Below are positions 34,639-46,959 of a stretch of 64,000 bases of DNA, one piece after another; within the stretch, counting starts at the first letter, position 1, and each line of letters begins with the position of its first letter. Source of the stretch: Lutjanus erythropterus (lineage: Eukaryota > Chordata > Actinopteri > Lutjaniformes > Lutjanidae). The notes under the pieces were generated by a model that searched no databases, was not told the origin of the DNA, and saw nothing but the letters and a program-made list of their open reading frames with translations. The DNA lies in contig CM034595.1 in NCBI GenBank assembly GCA_020091685.1, forward strand, positions 17,939,189-18,003,188, in the 5' to 3' direction. The position numbers and the translations under genes were made by a program.

Positions 34639-35516
34639 TTAAAGTGATAGTTTGATTTTTTTGAAGTGGGGTTATATGAGGTACTTATCCATGATCAGTG
34701 TATGCAGTAGATGCCAGTCACCATGCCTCCAGTTTGGAGAGGCAGCAGGAGGACCGGTGTAGGAAGCTAAGCAATGTACTGCTGTGGGCAGGATCAGCAA
34801 CAAAATGTATTTTAGCCACCTAAAAAACACCCATTTAAACAAATCAATATCAGTTCAGGTTTACACTACATTTAGAATATTTTCACCACTTAACTTTGCT
34901 ATTGGACAGCCTGTTTTGACAAGAAACTGCTGCTATACAAGCCAGATGTCACCGTCTCCAAACTAACCAGACTCAGGCAAATTCAATAATTTAACCTCAC
35001 AGAACATGAGAGCTGCTGGTCTGCCGCTGCCTTGACCTGTTAATTTGTTTGTTATTGCGTGACTTCGGCGAATCTAAACTGTCCTTTTGAAACATCAAAG
35101 TCACTCAATAACAAAAACACATGAACAGATCAAGGCAGTGGTAGATCAGCAACTCCCATGTTCTGCAAGGTAAAATTTTTGCCATAGGAGTCTGGTTGAG
35201 AGAAAAAGAATAATATTTGGCTCATGTAATGGTGGCTTCCTATCAGAAAAGGCTGTCTGATGGCAAGATAAAATAGTGAAAATATTGTAGATATAGTGTA
35301 CAGTTGAACTGATATAGATTTTTCTTTTTCTTTTGCCTAAAATATGTTTTGTTGAAGACCCCTTCCACAGCAGTTCATTGCTCAGCGTCCATGCTGGTGC
35401 TCCTCTCTGCTTCTCCAAACAGGGAGCGTGTTGACCGGCATGATGTAGGTAATACCATGACTGTCGATAAATACCTGATACGACCTCACTTCAGATAACT
35501 CAGACTATCCCTTTAA
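34639..35516. mobile_element. Giant fold-back MITE (~878 bp, two ~430 bp inverted halves)
   Basis: Left half starts TTAAAGTGATAGTTTGA; right half ends CAGACTATCCCTTTAA. Read in reverse complement, the right half follows the left almost end to end: GAAGTGRGGT..ATSAGGTA.TTATC, TTTGGAGARGCAG, AGCAATG.ACTGCTGTGG, AACAAAA.TATTTTAG, ATATCAGTTCA, CAGAACATG.GAG.TGCTG and TTGTTATTG.GTGACTT. The turn is near 35065-35095. TTAA at both ends may be the target-site duplication. No coding capacity. The strong end-to-end inversion would let a transcript fold into a long hairpin. Confidence 0.85.
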
Positions 35517-36569
35517 GATGTTATGTTTTTGTCTTCTTTCTCATGAGGGCATTTGATGAGCATGCACATTTAAACATTTATAATGAGTATAAGAGTAGGT
35601 GCTACACCCAGCAACATGTAATCAAGGGTCAAACGTATACTCATATTTCTTTGGTGAAGGTGGATGGTGTTCCCATCTGGTTGAAGCAGTAATGCTGAGT
35701 CAAATCATGTTGCCCTAACTTGTGGATCAGATGTAAGTCTACTATAGCCATGCCGCAGCATCTTGTAGTCATTATGTGTTATGAGATTACATTGTAAAGT
35801 GCAGCATCTGTGAAATTTAACTAAAATTTATGGTTATGTAAGCCAGCTGTACTTGAGTAAGGTGCTGGTGTAGTTACACACAAAAAGAAGAAAAAACAAA
35901 ACAAAATTAGTTGGACATTGTTTTTTCATCTACAGTACCGCTAAAGCCATGTAGGAGTAATTGCTAAAGGTCAAAAGAGACTGTGTTTTACCAACACATT
36001 TGTGTTTATCATTCAGGACAGATCAATACAATATTGTTGTTTTAAAGAACAAAAGCCAGGGGAGACTTAACAGTGACCTTTGCTTCCATTTTCCATTGTG
36101 TTCAGGAGGTCCAACAAAACATACAAATGAGGGCCCCAGGTTTCTCTGGATATAAAAGGTTTCTTAAAGTTCTGCGTAGATGTTTAACTGTGGAAAGGAT
36201 TGGATAAGTTTCTTGTACAATAAATCACCTTTTAAAAGAGTACTTCAGAAAAAAATGATGTCAACTTTGCCATCGTGCTGGGCTGCTATTGTTCCACACT
36301 GTCCAAAAAAGTTAAGAGACCTACCCAAAAGACTGAAATTTAAACTTGAACCCAAACTTAAAATATCCATAAAGATGAAGGAACAAAATCCAGGCTGAAA
36401 TTATGCCTCCTTACAAAATGTAACTGGGAATCCAAGTGTATGAGTGGGCATCTGTAAAAATGGTTGCATCTACTCAAAATAAAACCAAATTGAACATGAC
36501 TTAACTTAATTATACAAAACCACCAAGTCAAACATAACAATGCTACATTATAGGACCTGTTTACTAGGA

Positions 36570-36965
36570 GGTACATGATGCTGCAGAATGTTGCTATTTC
36601 CCATCAGCCATAACAGGCTTTGATTGCCCAGGGTTGTTAATAATTATTATTGGAAGGTATGCACAATAATATCAGCACATCATTTGTATTGTCCAATAAT
36701 CATTTCTGCTGAAATGGCAGGCTTTAATTATCATGTTAGTATGTCTGGAGTGTGGAGGTTTTTAGAAGGTCCACCTTAAGAGCTGTCATTCTAATCATTA
36801 CAATGAATCTGTAAAGAAAAAGAGAAACAGGTACCAGCAACAAGAACCTATCAGCAGTAGTTTTCTTGTTTTGTCCACTGAATTTGTAAAATATTGTATG
36901 CCTGCATCTGCCTGTGGCATGTGTCATGATAAGAGTGGGCATAATGATATGTTAATTCCGCTAGA
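36570..36965. promoter_or_regulatory. Candidate conserved non-coding element
   Basis: CCATCAGCCATAACAGGCTTTGATTG, GGTTGTTAATAATTATTATTGG, GTATTGTCCAATAATCATTTC and GGCTTTAATTATCATG occur together. Dense ATTA/CAATAATCA words in a repeat-free block. Confidence 0.42.
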
Positions 36966-37299
36966 GGAGAGACTTGATGTTCTCTGTAATTAGGTGGAAG
37001 AAAACGTACATATATCGGTATTTGTATTTGGCCAAAATGAGTTGGAAAATATTAGCATATCGGTAAAAATCCAGCATCAAGCACTCGTAATCATTGGTGC
37101 TTTGATGCAAATTAGTGAACTTAGCATGTTCTTGAGCATTTTATGATTTAGTAAATATTCTACAGATTTCTCCTTTAAGTAAGAGCACATGTCCATAGTC
37201 CAGCCCAGCAACCTTGGAATTCATATATTTAATGATTCTGCACCTAACAATTTATGTCCACTGCTAGTGTGTAATGTTGTGGAGGTTCATGCCCCAACA

Positions 37300-37645
37300 C
37301 ATTGACCTGCAGTTATTCTTTACCTTTTTATCAGCATTAAACAGGATCTTTTCCTGCCCATAATCAAGTGTTTGGTACACACATATACAAAAACACTTCA
37401 CACAAATCGCCCGGTATCGACAGTCTCGCCCGGCGAGTCATGCAGTTTCTTCTTCAGAGCAACTGAAAGCTTTTCACTTTTTTTTTCATGCTCTAATGTC
37501 TAACACCTCTGTGTCTTGTTAGACTGTTTGCCAATTAGTTTTTCAGTAAATTATCTGTGGTCTTTTATCTGTTTTGTTTGCATATGAAGTTTTTTTCCCT
37601 CTAAGTGTTGCCATGACCTTTTGAGTCTCATTATAGGGAAAAGTT
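37300..37645. promoter_or_regulatory. Candidate conserved non-coding element
   Basis: CCTTTTTATCAGCATTAAACAGG, a CpG-rich core (CGCCCGGTATCGACAGTCTCGCCCGGCGAG, shown here only by its first bases CGCCCGGTATCG), GCCAATTAGTTTTTCAG and GTTTGCATATGAAG. The CpG island-like core in AT-rich flanks is unusual. Confidence 0.35.
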
Positions 37646-37649
37646 TCTG

Positions 37650-39290
37650 CATTGGCACTTCCATTATCTGAAATGGTGTATTAGTGTTGTCTGACTCAGT
37701 GTAAAGCAGAAATCATTGTTTTCAATGAAGAATGTAACAGTAATATAAAAGCTATTTTTCAGAGTGTCTCAGAAAGCAAATTTCTTTCTCGTTCTTTGTC
37801 TTTTCTTCCATATGTATAAACTGAGTATAAATTATAATTACTACCCCAATTATAAGATAAGGGTGATGTTGATGTTGAAAATTCTTCTGGAAACAAAGCA
37901 TCTCTTATCCATCCTTTAGTCTCTCCAGCCTTTGCTGTATGACTTTGTGAATGTAGCATCTGTGAAGTATCCATGTCAACAGCAGATGTGCATGAAACAT
38001 GATTTTTTTCTGTAATCCCGCTACACGCATACGAATACAGAATCTGTAAGCAAGGCACAAGATTTTTATCTCGGAATCATTCCTATGTCTGTTTGTGGTT
38101 GGTATTGAACAATTATATTTGAGTTGACTTTGTTTGTGTGCAGATAAACAGTTTGTGTTAAGAGCGAAAGAGGAATAACGTCAGACGAAATACAGTCTTG
38201 GAACCCACTGGCTATCGTCTGACCATGATTTTTCTTTTTGTCAGATTTTTGCATTCATATGAAAATGGATACTTGTGAAACAATCCATTCGTAGATGTCA
38301 TCTCTTAACTCCAACTCTGTGCTCATGTCTCAAGCTGCTAAATGGACTATAAACATGAGTGGTGTCTTGGCCTGGAAATCTGGAAGCCCGGAAACATTGG
38401 TCATAGCCCCCAGGAGCTAAAATGTCATCAAATGATGGCCACTGAGTTCTAAGATGGGGCATTTTATCCCAAACTGTGGGTCAACCTCATGCAAATGGAA
38501 ACATAAACAAACTCAATGGAGTTTTGAAAATTGCTGAAATATGTTCCAACAGAAAAATTACTTTTAAATGCAGGTATTTTGTAAGAAAAAGGGGTGAACC
38601 CCATACAAATTGCAGCAGAAAATTTAATAAATGTTTATCACTCATAAAAGTCTCCTGTATAACTTTGGTACCACTTGTACATAAGGCAATGTACTGTATA
38701 TTGCCACTAATACAAACATTAACAAATTATTGAAATATCACTTAAAATAGCACTTTTATGTTACTTTCAAAGTATATGTGAATGGCAAATTGGCACTAAG
38801 GAACATAAACATTGGCAATGATGAACATAAACTATAATGTCTGAGGATAAGGATTTTCATTTCGCACATTAACTGCACTGTATCTGATTCCATGTCTAAT
38901 TTTATTTAATGTGGACAGCAAAGGAAAATTTGATTTTTTAATACTTTCCCCCCTTGATTTTATGAATGCTTTTGATATGTTATAAATGACATATGTATGA
39001 GACAAAAACAGTTGAAACAGTTTCTGCTGCAGTTTGGGGTCATATCAAATAACACTTGTACTAATTACAGAAACAAGGTATTTGTATCAGAATTGCATCT
39101 GATGTTCAGGTCAAAGATGGCAAACACTGTGTTCTCTACCATGATAGTCATGCATGCAAACTAGATGTTTCTCCTGGACTAGCTGTTCGGAAAACATCTA
39201 CAGTCTTATGGCTGAAATCCAACAATTTCCCGTGGATCGCTTTTCAGCAGGAAGCAGAATTTTATAAACTCTGTGGTACACCTCAAGGTG
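37650..39290. other. Intergenic, no gene seen
   Basis: AT-rich with short frames only (99 codons at most). No repeat or gene recognised. Confidence 0.45.
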
Positions 39291-39999
39291 TTTTGCAGCA
39301 GCGAGAATGAAGGCAGAGAGGTTCCAAAATAGCACCTCTAACAAGTCCCACAGAGAGAGGAAGAGAGACACCTTTGTGGGCCCATTGCTCCTGGGCTACA
39401 ACATGTAGTGTGACGACTCAGTAACTCCAACAGGTCGACTTTAGACTATTTGGAGAGTTTTGAGAGACAGCCTGGCCAACTGTGAGGATGTGCTCTGACG
39501 CGCTAGGTGATTCTCTGTCTGCCACGCGTCTCAATCAAGCCTAATGTCCACTGCCTGGCTTCTCTAGCCTTACTCTTCTCTCTCCATCCTCTCAGTCTTT
39601 CTTTCCATCTCTCCTCCGCTCAGGTGAAAGAAGGGGGATTCATTTTCTCTCTAAATTATGATGAGTCAGCCAAGCGATGTGCTTCCCACCTTTTTCAGAA
39701 ATAACTGTTTGACTCAACCTACAAGCTGTACTTTCTTTTGACAATCCAGAGGGAGACGGGAGAGACAGCTTCTTTGTTCACAGGCTTGTAGCTGCACTGG
39801 ACTGGTTGTGACTGAGTTTACAGTGTCCACAGGCTGTCAGGCTAACTGGGACTTTACGATGGACAAGGCTCTTGGTTTCTCATTCAGTGGAATATTTTGC
39901 AGGTGTTCCCAATTTCTGTTTTTGTACCCTATTTGACAGGTGACATTTACCACTTAAAATTACTGCAGCATCAAAATACATAGACTTCAATGTAAATAT

Positions 40000-40760
40000 C
40001 AAACCCTTCGTTATCAATTATCAAGACACTTTTCTTGCTATGGCAATATAATCTTTATGTTGATATAATTAGAAATAAAAATCCATATAACTTGTAGTTT
40101 CCCAACATCATTTCCCAACATTTCCAAACATTTCCCATTATAATGTGATTACATACTCTTATTACAAGAAAGCTGTCTTCTTATAACAATATCCTATCTT
40201 GTTATAACATGCATTTTATGTTGTGAGATAAATAGTTGTTATAACATTAAACTTTCATGTTATAACATTTTATTACATGACCTTGTTACATACTTGAATC
40301 CGTAAATCACAGCATTCTAAGGTCTGTTATTTCTGTATAATAGACTGTTATTTATAAGAGACCATTGCCATGGAGAACAGACTTCGGCTATGGATGCAGT
40401 TCTGATCATGGCTTTATGATACAGCAGTATGACAAGAAACTATTCTTGATATAGTAATATAATATTTATTTCATTGTAATGTAAAAAGTTTTATGTTAGG
40501 ATGTGATAACTTACAGTTATAACATAAAACATTTCATGTTAAAATGTGTTATGTTATAACAATATAAATTATCATGTCATAACATTAAACTGTTAGCTCA
40601 TGTTATACGAGCTAAATACTATATTTTTATAACAAGAAAACTTTGTTATTGTAACATGATACATTAGTAGGTCATAATAATGTGAAAATATCTTATTATA
40701 ACATGAAAACAATTTGTTATAGAAGTGTACATTACAGCATGATACTGATCTACTTTTCTT
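40000..40760. mobile_element. TTATAACA-type palindromic repeat region
   Basis: Many copies of TTATAACAT/ATGTTATAA words, in both orientations, flank a central segment (40300-40430: CACAGCATTCTAAGGTCTG...). The flanks mirror each other loosely (ACACTTTTCTTGCTATGGCAATATAATCTTTAT near 40026; AAGAAACTATTCTTGATATAGTAATATAATATTTAT near 40435, as direct near-copies). Probably a decayed DNA transposon with subterminal repeats. Confidence 0.5.
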
Positions 40761-41084
40761 CTCCTGGCAGGGCAACTGTACGCTGCCATATAAAAGGTCT
40801 TGCTTACTGAAAATCAGAAATTTCACAATAGTAAAAGATCCTTCAATGCACATCACGTAATTTGTTATAAAAAATGTACTCTGTATATCCCTGTGTAAAT
40901 CTCAGTCGTATATACCTCAATATTTCAATAGGTTTTAATTTGACACTGAGTCAGGAAACTTTCCCAATTTGAAGGAAAAGAAAAGAAGAGAGAAAAAGAA
41001 AAAAACAGTAAAACTAAAGTAAGGAGGCAGCAGTAGTAGAAGTCATTTTTTTTTTTTCCCGGGTCTGGTCGAGGGGTGTGGAGG

Positions 41085-41270
41085 TTGGCCCCTGAATAAG
41101 CAGAGTGTGGGACTGGTACAGTGGCTGCGGCTGACTGACCTGCCTGCTCATTAAGGCACTAGCGAGCCCATTTGGCCTGCTCCTGTAATAGGAGCCTGTA
41201 CTGTGTCAGAAACACTTATTTGCTCCACAGCCATCACAGAACATTAACATTCACGACAGGCCGTCACAAG
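41085..41270. promoter_or_regulatory. Candidate conserved non-coding element
   Basis: CCTGCTCATTAAGGCACTAGCGAGCCC, CCTGTAATAGGAGCCTG and GAACATTAACATTCACGAC. Mid-GC and repeat-free, next to a (CA)n array. Confidence 0.35.
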
Positions 41271-41330
41271 GGGGAGGGCAAGGGGGGTCAGGAGGGTGTC
41301 TAAGAGGGTTTGCTCACTGCCCCAGCCCAG

Positions 41331-41331
<1 letters not shown>

Positions 41332-41391
<60 letters not shown>
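41332..41391. repeat. (CA)30 microsatellite
   Basis: 60 bp of pure CA. A second, shorter array lies at 41556-41581. Confidence 0.97.
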
Positions 41392-41395
<4 letters not shown>

Positions 41396-41548
41396 GCAGA
41401 TCTACCTTTCATACATGCACATTTTGTACATAACACACTTAAAGACACACATCTGCAGCATATACAGGCTCTTAGATCATCTGTACCAACACTTGCATAC
41501 ACACACATTTTCATTCTCTTAACACACCCTTTTGGAGATCGCTCGCTT

Positions 41549-41580
<32 letters not shown>

Positions 41581-41689
41581 ATGCACACACTTCAAAACCC
41601 TGCGTTCTCTCACACACTCTAGGAAACATGCAATCAGCCCTCTAAGTAAAGGTCACATTTGCAATGCAGGTGACTCAAGCAGAAGGCAG

Positions 41690-41840
41690 CAGGTAATTGG
41701 CTGACGGGACGGGGAGCGCTAATACCTCGTCTCTGAAAGATAATGTGATGGATGGGAAATGCTTGGCATTGGGGTAATTAGATGTGTTTGGAGGAGACGA
41801 GACCAGGCCAGGGCCTCCACTTATGGTGAGTGGAAGTAAA
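41690..41840. promoter_or_regulatory. Candidate conserved non-coding element
   Basis: GGTAATTGGCTGACGGGACGG, GCGCTAATACCTCGTCTC and GGGGTAATTAGATGTG (homeodomain core) in repeat-free sequence. Confidence 0.35.
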
Positions 41841-42585
41841 GAGGGAGGAAGGCGGGGGCGCAGTCAAAGAGAGAGAGCTAAGGGTCACACAAGGCCTCTA
41901 CTAAATTTAAGAGATCAGGAGACAGAAAGAGAGAGAGAAGAAGATAAAGTAAGCTTAAATGTTAAGTTTTAAGCTAGTGAGATTTAGGTTGAATCTAGTG
42001 GACTTGATATTCAAATGTTACCTCACCTTGCAACTGCAGATCAGCTGGAAATTAAATTAAGCACCACAGCAGGGGACAGTGAGGCACAGTGTAACTTATT
42101 TCCATACAAGATCAAACAAGTGTTGCAATGGCATCTCTGAGCAAGTTACTGTAACACTCTTTAATTACTACAGCTTTACGAAAACACACCACACTTAATA
42201 AGATGCAACAAACCATAGTTTGTATCAAATTAAACTAAAGACAGAAATAATATGTCTTTTATTAGATGGTGTTTAATGATGATGGTAATTTGGGACACAT
42301 TACAGCAGAAGTGTACTGCAAACTAAAGTGAAACCACATTTTGCTTTTTAATGGGGAAGTAGCAGATATGTTTTATGTAATTTCAACAGCACAGTTCTGT
42401 TGTAATGTGTCCCTATTTACCCTATAATAAAGTGTAATAAGGTTGTAATAAATGGTTTAATACTGTCTTATGAAGACCATATTACTTCTAGTTTTCATCT
42501 GATTTGATACAAAGTACAGCTTGTTACACATACAGTGGGACCACAAACAAAAATAATATAACTGTGTAAGAATGAAGCAGCAAAC

Positions 42586-42745
42586 TTAAAGTTGGGGTAG
42601 GCAGTTCATTTTTGGTGTCATTGGGCAAAAGTTCCTTAATAACCTTTAAGCATAATGTAATTCAAGTGGTCTGAGAGAAAACTTGGCTCTGTTCTCAGGT
42701 TTAAGAAAATCTAGCCCATCACAGGAGACTTTGGCCAATGATAAG
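42586..42745. repeat. Interspersed repeat of a type common in percomorph fish
   Basis: TTAAAGTTGGGGTAGGCAG, TAATTCAAGTGGTCTGAGAG and AAAATCTAGCCCATCACAGG recall a dispersed element frequent in spiny-rayed fish. Right border unclear; class unassigned. Confidence 0.5.
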
Positions 42746-42931
42746 TCATAAAGATAGTTGATTGCTGCGTTTCATTCCCAAATATAAACCGAAGTATTTG
42801 GTGACCTGGGAATGAGACTCATCTTCGAACCACCAATCCAAAGCATCTGTAACTTGACTATGTGGGAATAAACTTAATAGTCAACTATTTTTCTCCAGAA
42901 TGAAGCTTTAAGATACAATTAGTTTCTATTG

Positions 42932-43047
42932 CAGGAGTGTCAAACTTGTTTTCATGGGCCACATACAGCCTAATTTGATCTCTACTGGGCCAGACCAGTA
43001 AAACCGGTTCTGGTTCTGGCCTGTGGGCCATATTTCTGACACCCCTA
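42932..43047. mobile_element. Short hAT-type MITE
   Basis: Starts CAGGAGTGTCAAACTTG and ends TTTCTGACACCCCTA, the CAGGGGTGTC-type hAT terminus, over ~116 bp, with GGGCCACATACAGCC inside. TCTATTG before and TCTATAG after look like a decayed target-site duplication. Confidence 0.75.
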
Positions 43048-43654
43048 TCTATAGGTTTTTGTATGTATACTCTTTGCATTTATTAACCTTACTTAGCTTG
43101 AAACTTGAAAGCTTGAATTAATTATTATTAAAGTAAAAAAAAAAAAAAAGAAATTTGCTGATGGACAACTCATAGAGAAAATTAAATTTACATTAGTTGA
43201 AATTTTATGTGCAAACAGTGGAAAAGCACATATACTGGAAGGAGAGAGAGTGAGCAAGAAAGAAAGGAGGGAAAAGATGAGTGCAAAGCGTTCTAATTGA
43301 AGTGGGCCAGCTGTGATGGGGTGAAACCCTTTAAGACACATGCATTATTTACATAGTGTGTGTAGCTGTGTGTGTGTGTCTGTGTGAGACACCCTGTCTG
43401 CATCGCACCTCCTTTGGCAAAGGCATATATTCTATCACAGGGCATCCAAGTGGAAACAAAGACTCAGCCATTCTCCATATAGACTATATACACAGAGAGA
43501 GGAGGGTTGAAATGGAAATATTGTCATTGACACTGTTCACATTTTGGGTTGGGGATAAAGGAATTACAAGTAATCTGATATTTTAACCTCATCAGTTAAG
43601 AGATACAAAAACAACTGAATGGCATTACTGATTATAAATATAAACTCTGTATTA

Positions 43655-44312
43655 TTTGAAATGGTCTTCTATGAGGTACTTATTGATACTAGGTTATCTA
43701 GAGTTGATGCCAGTCAGCGCACCAGTACCAGCACAGAAGTTAAGCAATGAACTGTCGTGGACAGGGTCAACGACAAAAGGTATTTTAACCATGCCCAGCA
43801 AAAAATAAAAATAAAATAAAAAAAATCAGTATCAGTTTAAGTGTACTCTATATTTAGAATTTTTTCACCACTTTACCTTGTTGTCAGACTGCCTTTTCTG
43901 ACAGGAAACACCCATTATACAAGCCAAATATTGCTTTCTCCAAACAAACCAAACCCCATTGGCAAAACCAGTAATTTTACCTCGCAGAACATGGGAGTTG
44001 CTGATCTACCACTGCCTCCACCTGTTAGTTTGTTTGTGTTATTGTGTATTGTGTATTGTGCATTGTGTGTTGTGTATTAGAAATATGCAGTACACTTAAA
44101 CTGATAGATTTGTATTAAAATTGGTCTTAATGGCTAACTTTTGTTGCCGACCACAGCAGTACATCAGTTCATTGCTTAGCTTCTATGCTGGTGTCCCTCT
44201 CTGCTTCTCCAAACTGGAGGTGTGCCGACTGGTATCTATCATCGGTATAAACTGCCTATCAATAAGTACCTCATACAACCCCACATTAAAATGATCTGAA
44301 CTATCCCTTCAA
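43655..44312. mobile_element. Second copy of the fold-back MITE family, asymmetric
   Basis: Shares with 34639-35516 the words TATGAGGTACTTAT, AAGCAATGAACTG, ATCAGT..AAG.GTACTCTATATTTAGAAT, TTTCTGACAGGAAAC, CAGAACATGGGAGTTGCTGATC and TTTGTTTGTGTTATTG. The right arm (about 44085-44312) mirrors only the outer half of the left arm, so the inner right half is deleted or replaced by a TGTGTATTG-rich tandem patch (44040-44078). Confidence 0.75.
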
Positions 44313-44433
44313 CATTTACAAAGTCAGCAATAAAATGAAAATCTAAAAAAATTGAATAAAGTCACTTAACAGACTGCAGTGACATTTAAAGTAAGTAATG
44401 TTGGTCAAACCAATCCTACTCTACTGTAATTTC

Positions 44434-44477
44434 CTCCTCTCCTCTCCTCTCCTCTCCTCTCCTCTCCTCTCCTCTCC
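44434..44477. repeat. (CCTCT)n minisatellite
   Basis: Eight or so tandem CCTCT units, pure pyrimidine. Confidence 0.95.
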
Positions 44478-44879
44478 CCTCACCCAGCAGGTTATTGTCT
44501 CTGTGTGCAAATAAGATTAGTAGGTTGTATTTTCTCAGGTCTCTGCATTGAAACAGTAAGCCTGGCTGTGTATATAATTAGAGAGAGATTATGGCAAGGC
44601 CACTGCCAACGACCATGGCCAACTGACATTTTGTGTGTGAGTCTGTGTGTGAGTGTGCGTATGTGTGAACTGGCTGCGGTTGTTGTGCAGTGGCCTCTCC
44701 ATAATCTCTGTGTAATTGTGAGCGTGTGTGTGCGTCTGTGTGTGTGTACAGGACCACAGGTGATGTTTGAAGTGTAGCAGAGCCAGGACCTGGGAAAGCA
44801 AAGTGCTGACAGTATAGTGTCTCTGAAAATGTGTAAAATGTAAAGTTTTATGTGTGATGTAATTTACCACCTGATAGGA

Positions 44880-46360
44880 GATGTACAGTGATTGTTAAAC
44901 ACACTGTATGGCATAAATTAAAGGCTTATTAAGGGTCTCATTCCATGATAGAAATGTGTTCATTCTCTTGTCAGTGCTTGCCCTTTGTTACTCCAGGCTT
45001 TCACTCCCAGTGTAAACATGCACCCCTGTGAACTTGGCAGATGTCTGCAGCCTGTATCTATCCTCCTGATGGCCTGAGTGTTTGACTTTGACACCATCGA
45101 TATCCTGTTTATTCAGTCTGCATAGGAATAATCACTTCAGTAAATGTGTGATATTTTGCAGGATTTATAGGTTTGTAGGTCAGAACTGTTGTCAGACACA
45201 CTGACTGATGGGATATTTCAAATTTCAAACCATACACCAGTCGGTGTCAAAAATGTTGTGGGAATATGGAAGCAGAGAGTTGGAGGCTGGAGAACGACAA
45301 GGTGAAGAAGGAAAAACAGGTCTACAACAAAAACAAAACATGTTATTTAACAATATTTCACTGTATTTGGCTCACATGATGATGTATGATGTATATTTTC
45401 AAAAAGGTTGAGAAAACTCATCATTTCAATTCAATTCAGTTCTTAATTTTTGAAATAAACTAAAAGTTTTGCTGACCTAAAATCTTTTGTTGAGATAATT
45501 TAATTTTCTTCTTTAGATAAACTTGAATGTTTGAGTTCTAGAAACCCCAAAAAATTGCATTTTAAAAAAATGTTCACCATGAGCTGTGAACCTGCTTGAA
45601 AATTAAATAATTGCAATTGAATATTGCAAATATTAAATTGTTAACCATTGTCCACTTTCACTTCAATGAGTTTCCTGTACAATTTTTGAAATGTGACATA
45701 ATCACATTGGGGTAAAACTAGCATATTTGCAGACTTCCAAACATGCATTATTTAAGAGTTAAACCTCTCCTGAAACCTTCTTTTTTTAGTTTGAAGAAAG
45801 CATATATGATGAAAACTCTTATTAAACTCTTCTATATTGTAAGATGAGCCATGGTTGCTTTTGGTTGCCCTTACATTTCAGATCAAATAAATTTAAACTA
45901 TTTGTCTAAAATGAAGAAATAACTTTTCAAACTGAGAAAATGCAAAAGGAAACAAAATTTCTTTGTAATGTTTGTAGTAATGTCAGTGTGATGAAAGAGC
46001 TCAACTTATTTTTCAGTCAACTTATTTTTTAAAGCCCAGACACCAACTTTTTCAAGTTAAAACAAATAGTTTATTTTTACTGTGTACTCATGTATTAATT
46101 TATTGTTGAATGTTCTGAAAACTTACAGGCCATATTATTTTAATTGCAGCCCAGTCAGTAGTATCATCTGGAGGCAGATACATATTTTTTTTTGCTAAAA
46201 ACACCTATGCAATTAAGAGTTAAATTCCAAAAATAAGAAACTGAATAGTTAAAACATTTTCTTTCATCACACACTATGCAAAACCACCAAGAGAAAAAAA
46301 AATGCAGAGACAATGCCTCCTCTCTTCCCCCTTGTTTTCCATCTGCTTCCCATCACTCCA
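44880..46360. other. AT-rich intergenic stretch
   Basis: AT-rich sequence with short frames only; no gene recognised. The TTTTCAA/AAGTTAAAACAAATAGTT segment near 46040 resembles one near 33690, so an old shared repeat is likely. Confidence 0.4.
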
Positions 46361-46364
46361 TGCT

Positions 46365-46710
46365 GCCTGAAAGTTACTAAATAATAGAAGAATTACGGGT
46401 ATTTTATTCAGCCATTTTTCACGCACAGTTTCACACAAATTTGCGCTCAGAGCGCTTTTCTAACTGACTGAAGAATCTTCAGAGTGGTTTTGTTGTTGCC
46501 TCCTCAAATAGACGCCTAACAGCTCCCCGCTCTCACCTCTCGCAATTAGTTTTCATTGAATGCTATTGATTTCCACCCCCTTTCAATTACATACACAAAA
46601 GTCAACCACATAGATGTTTGTAGTCATTAGGAGCTACTCTTTGTGTCTTCTCCAATACTAATTATGTCTGGCTGCTACTGTTTGTTATCCTCCCTGGATG
46701 AATGAGAAAA
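46365..46710. promoter_or_regulatory. Candidate conserved non-coding element
   Basis: AGAATTACGGGTATTTTATTCAGCC, TTTGCGCTCAGAGCGC (a GCGCTCAGAGCGC inverted pair), CTCGCAATTAGTTTTCATTG, GTAGTCATTAGGAGC and ATACTAATTATGTCTGG fill ~350 bp of repeat-free sequence. One of the best enhancer-like blocks. Confidence 0.45.
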
Positions 46711-46959
46711 ATAAAAAAGTCCAAGAGGAAAAAAAACATAGAATCACTACATGCACCAGTGGACATCTGGGGTCCTGTCGCGTGTGTGTATGCGTGTGTG
46801 TGAGTGAGTGTCTGAGCGCATGGCTATCCTGCCACCATGAAGCCTATGGAGAATACACCTAATGAAATAAATATGACTTGGATAAAGAAAAAAGTAGAAA
46901 GTGTTTGTCCCCTGGCACGTCTATCGCAGAGTGTGTAATGTATTGTGTTTTCTATGTGG

